NCBI RefSeq assembly: GCF_018873765.1
Contig: NC_057925.1
Location: 49,488,010-49,552,009 of the forward strand
Length of the DNA: 64,000 bases
Direction of reading: 5' to 3'
DNA from: Telopea speciosissima
Lineage: Eukaryota > Streptophyta > Magnoliopsida > Proteales > Proteaceae
Below are positions 35,086 through 44,870 of the stretch, in pieces. Position 1 is the first letter of the stretch, and each line of letters opens with the position of its first letter. Made by a program: the position numbers and the translations under genes. Under the pieces are notes generated by a model that was not told the DNA's origin, did not search any database, and was given only the letters and a program-made list of their open reading frames with translations.

Positions 35086-35101
35086 TTAGGGTTAGGGTTT
35101 T
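35086..35101 (-). promoter_or_regulatory. Double telo-box upstream of the PPR gene
   Basis: The minus strand reads AAAACCCTAACCCTAA, about 145 bp upstream of the ATG. Position fits a leader or proximal promoter element. Confidence 0.6.
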
Positions 35102-35274
35102 AGACCCATTGAACTCCCAAGCCTTGAAATGCAACAGGGACCAAATACAGAGCCAACGGAACGATCCGAATTCGGCCCAAGTATGTATTGAAAATGTCAA
35201 AATTTTGTGTTTCGAATTGGGGTGCAACCCGGCTAGTCCGAGCAAGCTTGAAAATTCCAGGGCCAATGTTGGGG

Positions 35275-35470
35275 TTTTTCAACGGATCTTTATCACCTCC
35301 AGTTTGCTGACCGGCCCAGTTCCCCAGTTCCTCTAACAAAGGGAGGCTGAAATGACCTCTCTACCCATGCCCAAACACCCTGCCCGGGTGGGGTCCACCA
35401 TCCCCCTATTAGAGGAACTGGGGAACTGGGCCGGTCAGCAAACTGGAGGTGATAATTTTCCTTTTTCAAC
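35275..35470. mobile_element. Foldback MITE with perfect 47-bp arms
   Basis: TTTTTCAAC flanks the element at 35275-35283 and 35462-35470. Inside, the 47-bp arms 35290-35336 and 35409-35455 are exact inverted copies, beginning TTATCACCTCCAGTTTGCTG. The ends are GGATCT... and ...TTTTCC. The loop holds a GAAATGACC motif and CCCGGGTGGGG. The 9-bp duplication suggests a MULE-type MITE. Perfect arms indicate a young insertion. It lies upstream of the PPR gene. Confidence 0.85.
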
Positions 35471-35695
35471 TCACAAGTTAACTGAGGATCGACCTGACCC
35501 TACCCTACCCTGTCCAATACACAATGGGTGCTAGTTTACGGTACACCGATGGTGTGTCAAATTTTCTTCTTTACTGTGTGTTTAATGGCAAGAGCTCTTT
35601 GGTTGGGGGGAGGGTGACCCCTGCACACGGATGATAGAGGAGTGAGCATGGCAACATCAACAAGGTGAATACTGACTTTCATGTGGGGTGGCGCA

Positions 35696-36089
35696 GCCTA
35701 TGATCGACCCTTATTCTTCCATACATCATCTATACATGTATTATATTTTCGAGAGAGGGATAGACACATTTTCCGTGTGCGGTAAGCTAGCGGGCGTCAT
35801 CAATGGGGGCATAGGATGAGGCATTATACAAGAAGGATAGGGGAGTCATTTCAAAGAGGGGTGGAAAGAGAGATAGACACAATGGGTACGCAGTCTATGA
35901 CCCTTATTCTTCCATACTATACATGTATTATATTTTTGGGAGAGGGATAGGCACACCACCCATGTGCGGTAATAAACTAGCGGGCAACACCAATGGGGGG
36001 GGGGCACATGACAGAGCATTATACACGAAGGGTAGGGGAGTCATTTCAAAGGGGGCGAGGAAATAGAGAATTAGAGATAGACACAATGA
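35696..36089. repeat. Tandem repeat, two ~195-bp units
   Basis: Copy 1 (35696-35890) and copy 2 (35891-36089) share CCCTTATTCTTCCATAC, ACATGTATTATATTTT, CTAGCGGGC and GGGGAGTCATTTCAAAG in order. A related pair of CACAATG(G/A)GT...GGTACAC words flanks the pair at about 35520 and 36083. The copies differ at many positions. Confidence 0.8.
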
Positions 36090-36410
36090 GTTCTAGCTTA
36101 TGGTACACTGGCGGTGTGCCCAACCTTTTTCCTATAATTATGGGAAAAAGATCCCTACTTGATGGTATTTCCTACGCCATCTCACAGGGCATCGTGAAAT
36201 GATGCCTTTGCCCCCTGGGTAGATACCTAGGCATGCTCTCCCATTGGCCCAGACACCTGTGTAGAGACCATGCGACCATGTAGAGATCTCTTACCCATTT
36301 AGATTTTTTTTTCATAAAAGATAAGGTTGAATCTATTTGTAACCAACTTGATAACGAGACATATTTGCCCACCCTCATTTTACTTATCAACTTTTTAAGA
36401 TGAACATTTT
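36090..36410. other. Short gene-free spacer before the LTR element
   Basis: No gene or clear repeat was recognised beyond the end of the tandem repeat. Confidence 0.4.
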
Positions 36411-36685
36411 TGTTATGATTCTAGAATCTGGAAAGGGATTCCAGAACCCTAACAGAGAAAATCTCACTATTCAAGTCAGTGCGGGACTCCTAAGAAGAGG
36501 GAACTGTGAGAGAGACAAACTAAACTAATTTCTTTATTCTTTTCATACTCAATGAATACAAGGAAATCCCTTTTATAGGGGTACTACAACCAACCTTTTG
36601 TAACAACAACCTAACTAATCAACAAACAACCTAATTAATCTAATCAACTAATCTAATCATATCCCCTAATTCCACATTCATAACA
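36411..36685 (-). repeat. 3' LTR of the retrotransposon
   Basis: 275 bp, TG...CA ends extended to an 8-bp inverted pair. Lies at the left because the element is in minus orientation. Confidence 0.9.
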
Positions 36686-37903
36686 TTCCACGGCCCATCA
36701 AAACAACCTTGTCCTCAAGGTTGGAGCTAATGGAAAACTATACCAAACCATCTAGCGCACAAATTAGGCCAACAAAAACCCATACATCCAATAGAAAACA
36801 GTCCAACAAAAACCCACTAAACTGAGAAAGAACCCAATAGTAAAATGGAAAGAAGGCCCACTGAGCTTGCTTTGGGCTCTCCTTTTGGCCCATGCATAAT
36901 ATGTCTTTACAGTACTACCCTCCACAATTCATTTTCTTCCCTTCCAAGCCAAGCAGAGGCCTAGGTCATGAGGAGCCCACGTAATGGAGGTGACAGGTAC
37001 CTTGAGATCACAAAAAAAAATGAGCTGGAGTCCACTCATTCTGGTTACCCTTTTTTGTTTGATAAAAACTGATTTCTTCTAGCTGCTTTTTTATTGTCGT
37101 TCTTGGTCAATACTTTGGCATAGAAAATACCAAAGAAGGCCTCTCTTTCTTCTCTAGACTCTTCGGACAAGATTCTCTTTCCTCTGGTCCTATAATGGCT
37201 CTCTGAGAAGATGGGTTTGCCCCAAATTTCCCAATTTCCCAACTCCAAGTTGAGCTCAGAAAGCCTCTGGGAGAGCATACAGTTGTACTCGATGATGTAA
37301 TCGTTGATCTCGTCCACACAATGCCTATACCCAACTGATTCAGTGGATGAAAGTCAAATTGGGTCAAGATCGTCGTCGGAGAAGAACCAAAATGACGCTT
37401 CCACCAGAAGAACAAGAAGCAACGATGGAACCAAACTTGCGATTTTTTTTTTATTATTATTTTTTAAACTCGTAGTCCTCGGCTCTGCAAACCGGAACAG
37501 AGAACAGGTCGGTGTTGAAGAAAATTGTAGCAGAGCTGAGATTAAGTTGGATTGGGTATTCTCTGAGGTGGATTTGGGATTTATTTCCTTTATGGCTAGT
37601 TGTTTATGGTTCCCTACTTCAGCAATGGTTTCTGCAGATGTTGAGGTACAATGCGTCATTGGCAGACCTTGGTTGTGGTGGATATCGCAGCAATGGCTAC
37701 GGTGGTGGCTAAGGACGTCGTGAGGGCGGTGGTGGTGGTTCCGATGGTGGCCGATGAATCCAAGTCGTCGCCGTCCTTGTAACGCACACTTGGCGGCTGA
37801 AAGTTCCAAGAATAGATGGTGAATGTGGAAACGTCTGTGTCAAGGCACAGTAAGGAATTCCCATTTTGGTCGGCGGTGGCCATGACGAAAGGGACGACAA
37901 ATT

Positions 37904-38428
37904 TTAGAAATCTGAGAAATCTTGGTTCAAGAATGGTGTCACAACACTAGTATCATTCCAAGGTGCACCGGAATTGGGTTTCTTGCAATAGGTTTCGACC
38001 AATACCATTGAATTGGGAAGTTCAACCTTCTCTGTGAAGGGTTTGAAAATTCCCTCACGTTTCACAACCAACGCAGCCTGCAACGAAACTTCCACAGCGG
38101 GGATGGTCGTTGGCTTTTCCTCAAATTTTGCCAGCATAATAGGTGCGTCATGTATGCGACCATCGGCTGCGGCCTTCTTTGGTATAGCCTCCTCGTCTTC
38201 TAGTTGGTTTTGGCCATTCTCAGTCTTGACCGGTTGAACATCAGCAGTAGGGGTGGATGACAATGCAACCATGACAATGGAAGAGATCTCTACCACGGAT
38301 GCTTCAGATAGTGCCAAGTAAGGTTCAAGATCGGCCAATGAACCAAAATCTTCAACTGCCGCAAGATCAACACTATAAATCCTCTCTTGCTCCTTGCAGA
38401 TTGCATCTTCAAGACATGGAAGGAACAC
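37904..38428 (-). other. Acidic open frame inside the LTR element
   Basis: 174 codons open from a GTG at 38428; no ATG at that position. The encoded sequence is rich in Glu, Asp, Ala and Val and has no zinc knuckle or other retroviral-type motif. It may be a gag remnant or captured host sequence. Not recognised. Confidence 0.3.
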
Positions 38429-38586
38429 ATGATTCGGATCTTGACGTTTCAGTGACCGAAAAAGGAGAACCAGCCTGTTGTACTAGCAAAATAGACCCAT
38501 TGGAAGCACTGTGGAGCTTAAGAATGAAAGAATTGGAAGGATGAAAGCAAAGGAAATAGGAAGGAGAGGATCAATGAAAGCACCAA

Positions 38587-38861
38587 TGTTATGACTCTAG
38601 AATCTGGAAAGGGATTCCAGAACCCTAACAGAGAAAATCTCACTATTTGAGTCAGTGAGGGACTCCTAAGATGAGGGAACTGTGAGAGAGACAAACTAAA
38701 CTAATTTCTTTATTCTTTTCATACTCAATGAATACAAGGAAATCCCTTTCAAAGGGGTAATACAACCAACCCTTTGTAACAACAACCTAACTAATCAACA
38801 AACAACCTAATTAATCTAATCAACTAATCTAATCATATCCCCTAATTCCACATTCATAACA
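38587..38861 (-). repeat. 5' LTR of the retrotransposon
   Basis: 275 bp, partner of 36411-36685, followed by the target copy ATTTT. Confidence 0.9.
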
Positions 38862-38866
38862 ATTTT

Positions 38867-39388
38867 CTTGTAGTTTAACTCTCCTCTCTCTGGCTAATCT
38901 ATCTTCTCTGTCTCCGGCTCCCCATCACCCTCCCTCTCCTTCATCCTTTTGGCTCTATGGCCCCCACCTTCTCCCTATGTGTGTACATTAGTAGTTTCAC
39001 CCCATCCCCTAGGTAGTTTCCCACCATCACTCATACCTGTAATTTCCCATCATTTGTGTAGTTTTGCATCTCCTTAACGGCTACTCTGGTGAGATGAAGG
39101 AGCAGTACCTTCCTTTCCCCATATTTAGACGATTTTTTCTTCTCATTTTCCTTCTCACCTTTGCCATCATTGGTAATCTCCTTCTATACGGGTTTCAACC
39201 ATCATATCTTAAAATTTAAGTAAATGAATCGACAATTGAAACTTAGAAGGTGAGGATCGACCATCGGAGGGGAGAAATTCCAAGAAGTTGTGCTTACGGG
39301 TTGCCTAAGTGGTTGCAAAACATCTTATTGCGTTTTAACAACATTCACACTTAGAGTTTCCAAGCGGATGATTCAGGAGGTGGTGCCA
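38867..39388. other. Gene-free spacer
   Basis: CT-rich then mixed sequence. No gene seen. Confidence 0.4.
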
Positions 39389-39590
39389 TGAGAATAGCAA
39401 TTTGGATCCTCTGTTGTCGCCTGCCCATGCAGCTGACTTGCAAGCCTCACACAGGCAGGGGCAAAATGACCGCCATACCCACTGTTTGAGCACCCTACAC
39501 GGGTGCGGTCATTTTGCCCCTACTTGTGTGAGGCTGCGCGTCTGCCGCATGGGCAGGCAGCAGCAGAGGATCCCAATCTTGAGAATAGCA
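39389..39590. mobile_element. Foldback MITE with 11-bp target duplication
   Basis: TGAGAATAGCA occurs at 39389-39399 and 39580-39590. The 180-bp element starts ATTTGGATCCTCTG and ends CAGAGGATCCCAATCT. The arms are long, with GCCTGCCCATGC, CTCACACA(G/A)G and GGGGCAAAATGACCG each matched in inverted order. It belongs with the 980, 6314 and 35284 elements. Confidence 0.85.
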
Positions 39591-40700
39591 CCCTCAGGGC
39601 CCAATCAAATCGATGAAGCCATAACCAACCCATTTATTAAACGGTTTCATGATTTCGATTTAAATGGTTCGTTTGTTTTGGTAAACGATTTCTGTTTGAT
39701 TTGGCACCCTTATGTACATCTAAGGGTGTTAAACGGTCCTGTTAGGTTTAATCCGTTTAATTAAACGTTATCAATTTTTAAACCATAACTGAACCATTTA
39801 TTAAACAATTTCACGGTTTCAATTTAAACGGTTCGGTTCGGTATTGACACTCTTACTCATACCTCAACCCTACCACTACCACCAACGCCACCATCCCCTA
39901 ATTTGTTACCATTTCTGCCTCATCTAGAGTCCGAGTCTTGTCATCTTTATCTCTAAGTAGGAGAGTACGGGTTCGGCTTAGGGGCATACGAGAATGTTCT
40001 CGTACATAAACCTGAGCCGGCCTTGGAGAGTACTACCTAAAAAATAAAATAAAATCTCTAGGTAGAGAGAGAAGAAGAAGAAGAAGAAGAAGCATAAAAA
40101 AAGTAGTTCCAACGGTCTTGGAATTGTCAAAGGGACGGAGAAAAATAAGAGCACGGATACTCTCCAATGACATATAACCACAGGGTGAAATAATCATGGT
40201 TTCACCTGCTTATGGTCTCCGCATTGCCAGTGCCCTAGGAAGGTTTTTTTGGGGGTGTTTCACTTTATACTTCATAAAAAATAAAAATAAAAATCTGTCG
40301 GGAGGCTCCACCCGTGGTCAAAGAAAGTGAGCAATTCCTCCTTTAGAATTTGGTAAAAAAGGTCTTCTGAATCATTGTAAGGGTGATATAGCTTTGGTGC
40401 AAGATAAAAGTCTTTCTCAAGAGAGATGCCAATGTTTATCCATATTCTGTTGTCATCATTACCGAGGTGACAAAATTCAGCGTGTACATAATTTTCTCAA
40501 AAAAATAGTTATTTAATGTTTAAAACACAATCGTCCAAACTTGACCCGGCCCAATCTCAGACATGAAGTCTTAACCCTAACCTAACCCGCAGGCTAAGAA
40601 GCCTGGCCCAGATTCTCATTTTTTGCTGACCACGTCAGGCTTGGGGCCAAATTTGCACCACATAAATGCTAGCGGCGTGCCCAATGCTCCAACCTCCTCC
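39591..40700. other. Spacer upstream of the chloroplast-protein gene
   Basis: AAACGGTTTCA / GGTTCGGT words around 39630-39850 are dispersed-repeat like. A GAA/AGA microsatellite sits at 40071-40092. CCCGGCCC-type words at 40540-40640 resemble hAT-like ends but no boundary could be set. No gene is seen. Confidence 0.4.
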
Positions 40701-40707
40701 CATAAAG

Positions 40708-40713
40708 TATAAA
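40708..40713 (+). promoter_or_regulatory. TATA box candidate of the chloroplast-protein gene
   Basis: TATAAA in AAAGTATAAACCG. About 30 bp downstream begins a CT-rich leader-like stretch that runs into the hAT-like insertion. If this is the original promoter, it is now 8 kb from the start codon. Confidence 0.4.
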
Positions 40714-40739
40714 CCGTATTAAGGGCAATCTATGAAGAA

Positions 40740-40816
40740 TTCTTACCCTTCGTGCGTATCTTCTTCTTTCAGAAAGAACCCTAGAGTGTAAGTCGCTCTC
40801 GCCTCTTCATTAGAAG
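40740..40816 (+). other. Left half of the interrupted leader exon
   Basis: Leader-like sequence ending in ATTAGAAG (40809-40816), which is repeated at 47152-47159 on the other side of the insertion. Joined across the insertion, it would form one leader exon ending at the donor after 47216. A second donor, GTAAGT, begins at 40788 inside this half. The start is estimated from the TATA candidate. Confidence 0.5.
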
Positions 40817-41081
40817 CAGGCCTGTAAAAAAAGCCCGGCCTGGACCCGATCCTGATTTTTTTCAACCCGAAGGGTGGGATTGGGTTTATCATTACACTGG
40901 CAGATCGGGTCGGGTCGGGTTCGGGTTTAGACCCGGGCTTAGCCTGGCCCGGCCCGACCCTGTGCTAATTATAATTATAGGTTGGGCTTTTGGGGGTCTA
41001 TTTTTACCGTAGGATTTAAGTTGGTTTAGAAAACGAGAAACCTTAATCTCCGAAGGCCTAACATTGCGTTTCCTCTCCCAC

Positions 41082-41400
41082 CCGAGTGTCTGGATTAGCC
41101 TCATCTATCGTTCTCTTGGAGGAGAAGGCTGACGAGGAGAACTGCAAGGCGAGTTTGGACCAATTAGGTATGTCCGATTGTTCTTCTTCTTCCCTCTCTC
41201 TCTCTCTTGGTTCTGTCTCTCGCTCTCTTATCTTTACTTCCTTTTTTTCTTTTCACTGGGTCGAACCCTAGAAGGGGTTGATCGAAGTTTCAGAGGGAAA
41301 AAAAGGGGTGGTGGGCGTTTTCGCTGGGAATCGACAGGGTTTTTTTTTTTTTTTTTTTTTATAAGTCAAATGGGTGGGGTGATTTTCAGTGAAAATTGAA
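41082..41400 (+). pseudogene. Captured gene fragment in the outer element, F-box part missing
   Basis: Colinear with the minus strand of the inner element at 44085-44640. Shared words include GGATTAGCCTCATCTATCG, GGTATGTCCGATTGTTCTTC, GGGTCGAACCCTAGAAGGGG and AAAAGGGGTGGTGGGCG. The ~260 bp that encode the F-box in the inner copy are absent: the sequence jumps from AGTTTCAGAGGG to the AAAAAAAGGGG part. The open frames here therefore carry no domain. Confidence 0.65.
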
Positions 41401-41639
41401 GAGGTTATCTGGTTTGGAGTCAAGGATTTGGGTGGGAATGAGAGTCGAAGGAGGAGTGTTTTGCTGTGGACGTCGAGGGTTTTTGTTTTTTTTGTTTGTT
41501 TGTTCGCTGTTACAGGCTTACAACAGGGGGTAATGAAAGGAGAATATGTTGTTACTGTTGGTGTCGGGAGGGGGGGGGGTTGGGGAGATGGGGCTGCTGT
41601 AGATGATTTTTTTTACAGCTCTCGGTGGCAGAGAGCAAA

Positions 41640-41830
41640 GGCATGGACGACAAAACTGGGTGTAGAATGTAAAACAGAGATCTCTTGGTCTTCAATTGCT
41701 TTAAGATAATCTCCAGCCTCAAGTGACTCAGATGGTGAGCATTGTTTGACAAACTTAGCTATAATGGCAGCTCTATTCGCCATCTCAATGTGTCGGTTGA
41801 TGTAGAAGGTCCTCCATCCCTACAATAAAA
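41640..41830 (-). pseudogene. Exon-like fragment of unknown origin in the outer element
   Basis: On the minus strand a TTTTTATTGTAG acceptor is followed by an open reading of about 70 codons containing GWRTFYINRHIEMANRAAII and AKFVKQCSPSESLEAGDYLK. The composition looks protein-like, and the acceptor is in the right place for a captured exon. I do not recognise the family. Confidence 0.35.
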
Positions 41831-42831
41831 AGGAAAAGCATAAGTTAAGATTAGAAAAATCATTCGAGAACTCTGGACTATATAAAAGATTACTGGCAGG
41901 TGCAGCGTACATTTGAAGGGCCAATTTGATTCATTTGTCAATGCAATACAAATCTCAGCTTAAAAAATCCATCTTTGCATCAGGCTGGTGGGTAGGATAG
42001 GATAGGTCTAGTAGAAGATAGAAGCAGATGAAGAACCATTAAAATTCTTCTTCTAACTTTTCCCTTTCTACCCATTAATCCTTAATATGAAAATCTCGGT
42101 TTGATACTCTCCTTCTATTAATTATTGTCCTCCATTCTACTTATTTTGATTATTGAATATTTTTTGTGTGGTTTTTAGTAACCCGGCCTTCAGGTTAGTG
42201 TGATGGTATGTACATGTTTGATTTTATTACTAAGGACAACCTGTTGCTATTCATACATAATTAAGCTTAGAAAGGAGAGCAGAATGGGGAGAAATTTCAG
42301 ATCTTAATTAATGAGTGGATCAATTGTGGGTGCTTTTTCAGATTTACCTATAGTTTCATGAGAATCTAGTGATGGTTTTAGTGACAGATTCTAATGTAGC
42401 TCTAGATAGGGAGAGATCCTACTAGAGGCCAATTATCAAGGATCTAATAACAAAGGAATCAAGGGGCTGCTGGTTCTGCAGTCTCAGCAGGGCAGAATTG
42501 CAGTTTTAGGTCAAATCTAGGGTTAGGTTTATGAATATGGAGATGAATCTTATAGGGTATTGATGGGCATGTCTAGGAGAAGCTATTAATGTAGGTTTGG
42601 ATGATGTTTAACTAAAAAGTTGAATTTCAGAAAATTAGGGTCAGGGTTTCGGGTTTTAGAACTTAAACTAAAACTAGGGTTTTTAATGGGATTTTAGGGC
42701 TAGGGTTGGGATCGAATTTTTCAGGTAGGGAGGGGAAGGTTCGATCCAAATATGGGAGGTTTTTATTGGCTGGAAGTACTAATTCTGGAATTTAGGGTTT
42801 TTTGGGTTTCACAGAGACAAGGCAAACTATG
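41831..42831. other. Outer-element interior without recognisable features
   Basis: AT-rich interior sequence, ending in GGTTTTTAGG-type words before the inner element. No gene seen. Confidence 0.4.
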
Positions 42832-42876
42832 GTTGGAGTTAGGGGTGTCAATGGGTCGGGTTGGGCTGGGCCTGCC

Positions 42877-42950
42877 TAAACCCTGACCCTGACCCTAGAG
42901 CCCTTAACCTAAACCCTGACCCTGACCCTGACCCTGACCCAACCCTGGCA
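42877..42950. repeat. (CCCTGA)n-like repeat in the inner element end
   Basis: Four consecutive CCCTGA units at 42914-42937, with further copies on either side. It resembles telomere repeats only superficially and is part of the subterminal repeats of this family. Confidence 0.75.
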
Positions 42951-43049
42951 GGGTCAAGAAACCCTCAACCCTGACTCGACCCTGCCAGGGTTTTCCCTAA
43001 CCCGGCCCGGCCCTGATTGACCCTGTCTTGACCCTGTTTTGACCCTGAT

Positions 43050-44022
43050 TGATATATATCAAAGAATATATTGAAAAAAACCCTGAGAAATTCTTTAAAG
43101 AAGAAGAATAAGAGGGGAAGAAGAGAAAGGGAGAGAGGGACTTGTAAATTTAAATAAAATAATTCACATACATCTATAAAAATCCATAAATAAAAATATT
43201 AGGGATAGGATTCTTTAAAATAGAATTCTAGAATTGACTACTGATAGCAGATCTTAATGGGTTCAAACAGTAATCAAAAGTGCATAAAAAACACCAACAG
43301 TTTTCAGCAAATAATATGAAGATAGTAATTTGAAACAGAAAATCAAATCTGATTTTAAAATAGAGTAGAACTGGAAATCAGACTTGGAATCACAGATGCA
43401 ATCAATGGAGAAATTGAAATTGCAACAAGTAGGGTATTCACAAGAAGAGAATAGAAAACAAAACACTGACCAGATTTGATGGTGAACAGAATGAAGAAGA
43501 ATGGAAGAGAAGTAAAAGGATATAGACCAAGCATCTCTCCTGGAACTAGATTGGAGTCTCACTGATCCTCAGCATCTCACAACAATATTCTGAATCACAC
43601 GGAATTAGAAGAAGGCAAAGCCAATCTTATTCAATAATCAAAACTGTGTAGGTTATGAGCTTCATGAACATTACCAGGACTCTATATTTATATGTATGCA
43701 TTCAGTTGGTGAGCCACTTCAGAAAATATCTTGATCACTTGATCTAGAGCTAAATTTTGAGGTTTCAAAGACTACAGAACCAGAATGATTTTCCTTATCA
43801 GGTAACCAGAATAATTTTCACTATCCCTTTCATACAATATAGTTAGCTATCTAAAAACTGTTAAGAATCAGCATAAACTATAACACAAGTGGTAGGCAAC
43901 AAATGATGCCAAAGGGTTGGAAAAGGCATGCAAAATTCTCGATCTCAAGCAGATCATTCACCTCTTACAGATACGTTTTGGATATTTTGGAAAATTTTGC
44001 CATTGATTCCTCAAACAAATAG
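43050..44022. other. Inner-element interior without recognisable features
   Basis: AT-rich. The 99-codon frame on the minus strand at 43263-43562 is hydrophobic and has no recognised motif, so it is not called. Confidence 0.4.
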
Positions 44023-44304
44023 CTATTCATCTGTTAATACAACCCACCTATTTGACTTAAAAAAAATAAATAAAAAAAAATAACCACTGTTGATTCCCAG
44101 CGAAAACGCCCACCACCCCTTTTTTTGCAGTACCAGCCAGAGATGGAAAGGAGGCGAAATTGATCTCCAGGAACTGCAAACGCAGCTGACTTGAATCAGA
44201 TCGGCAGGACCTAACCTCTCCAGAATTAAATCGAAAAGATCTTTGTGAAGCAATGACCAGTCACACTTCCTTTTCTTATGAAGATTTACTCTTTCTACTT
44301 CCAT
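44023..44304 (-). pseudogene. Captured F-box segment (DUF295/SKIP23-like N-terminus)
   Basis: From the ATG at 44304 the frame reads 93 aa. It contains CDWSLLHKDLFDLILERLG followed by PADLIQVSCVCSSWRSISPP, a good F-box with the order typical of the DUF295/SKIP23 group. Beyond about residue 75 the frame runs into poly-T and loses any resemblance; no C-terminal domain follows. F-box proteins recruit substrates to SCF ubiquitin ligases, but this piece would be only the SKP1-binding half. Upstream leader-like sequence with TTTAACCATGG context is also carried. It lies within a hAT-like element, so it is read as transduplicated host sequence. Whether it is expressed is unknown. Confidence 0.65.
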
Positions 44305-44599
44305 GGTTAAATGGGAAAGAACACGGAACTGAAGCAGGCGCAAAAAAAGAGTTACAAATTGAAGTCTGAAACTGTTAAATTTATAGGCAGATAACTGTCC
44401 TTTGAAACTTCGATTAACCCCTTCTAGGGTTCGACCCAATGAAAAGAAAAAAAAAAAAGAAGAAGGAGAAAGAGCAAAGAGAAGAGAGCGAGAGACAGAA
44501 CCAAGAGAGAGATACAGAACAAGAAGAACAATCGGACATACCTAATGGGTCGAAACTCGCCTTGCAATTCTCCTTGTCAGCCTTCTCCTCCAAGTCCAA

Positions 44600-44870
44600 A
44601 AGCGAACGATAGATGAGGCTAATCCATACATCGCAAAGGGAAAGAGATGGGTTTTGGAGACTCCTCGTCAGCCTTCTCCTCCAAAGTCCAAACGAGAACG
44701 ATAGATGAGGCTAATCCAGACATCGCAGAGGGAAAGAGATGGGGTTTGGAGACGGCGCATGTAGGGAAAGAGTGAAATGTGAATCGCCAGGCTAATCCAG
44801 ACATCGCAGGGGGAAAAAGAGATGGGATTTGGAAGGGAAAGAGATGGGGTTTGGGGATGGCGGATGCAGG
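44600..44870. repeat. Short tandem repeats beside the captured segment
   Basis: Three copies of GAGGCTAATCCA(T/G)ACATCGCA followed by GGGAAAGAGATGGG(G)TTTGGA occur at about 44616, 44706 and 44790, with a partial fourth near 44835. The repeats lie near the type A end of the inner element. Confidence 0.8.

Larger units (their letters stand above)
36411..38861 (-). mobile_element. Complete but non-autonomous LTR retrotransposon (Ty3/gypsy-derived)
   Basis: Two 275-bp LTRs (36411-36685 and 38587-38861) start TGTTATGA and end TCATAACA. They differ at about ten positions by eye (~96% identity). The 5-bp duplication ATTTT sits at 36406-36410 and 38862-38866. Orientation is minus: just inside the right LTR the minus strand reads TTGGTGCTTTCATTGATCC, a plausible primer-binding region. 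Just inside the left LTR it encodes SSNLEDKVVLMGRGML-stop, running into the LTR. That resembles the C-terminal end of gypsy polyproteins. The 1.9-kb interior lacks protease, reverse transcriptase and integrase, so movement would need proteins from another element. Confidence 0.9.

Noticed and set aside
37354-37809. 151-codon minus-strand frame inside the LTR element
   Set aside because: His/Ser-rich runs from simple sequence, no zinc knuckle or enzyme motif; overlaps other frames in both strands equally well.
42877-42950. Interstitial telomere repeat
   Set aside because: The unit is CCCTGA, not CCCTAAA, and recurs in inverted form at the far end of the outer element, so it is part of the transposon ends.
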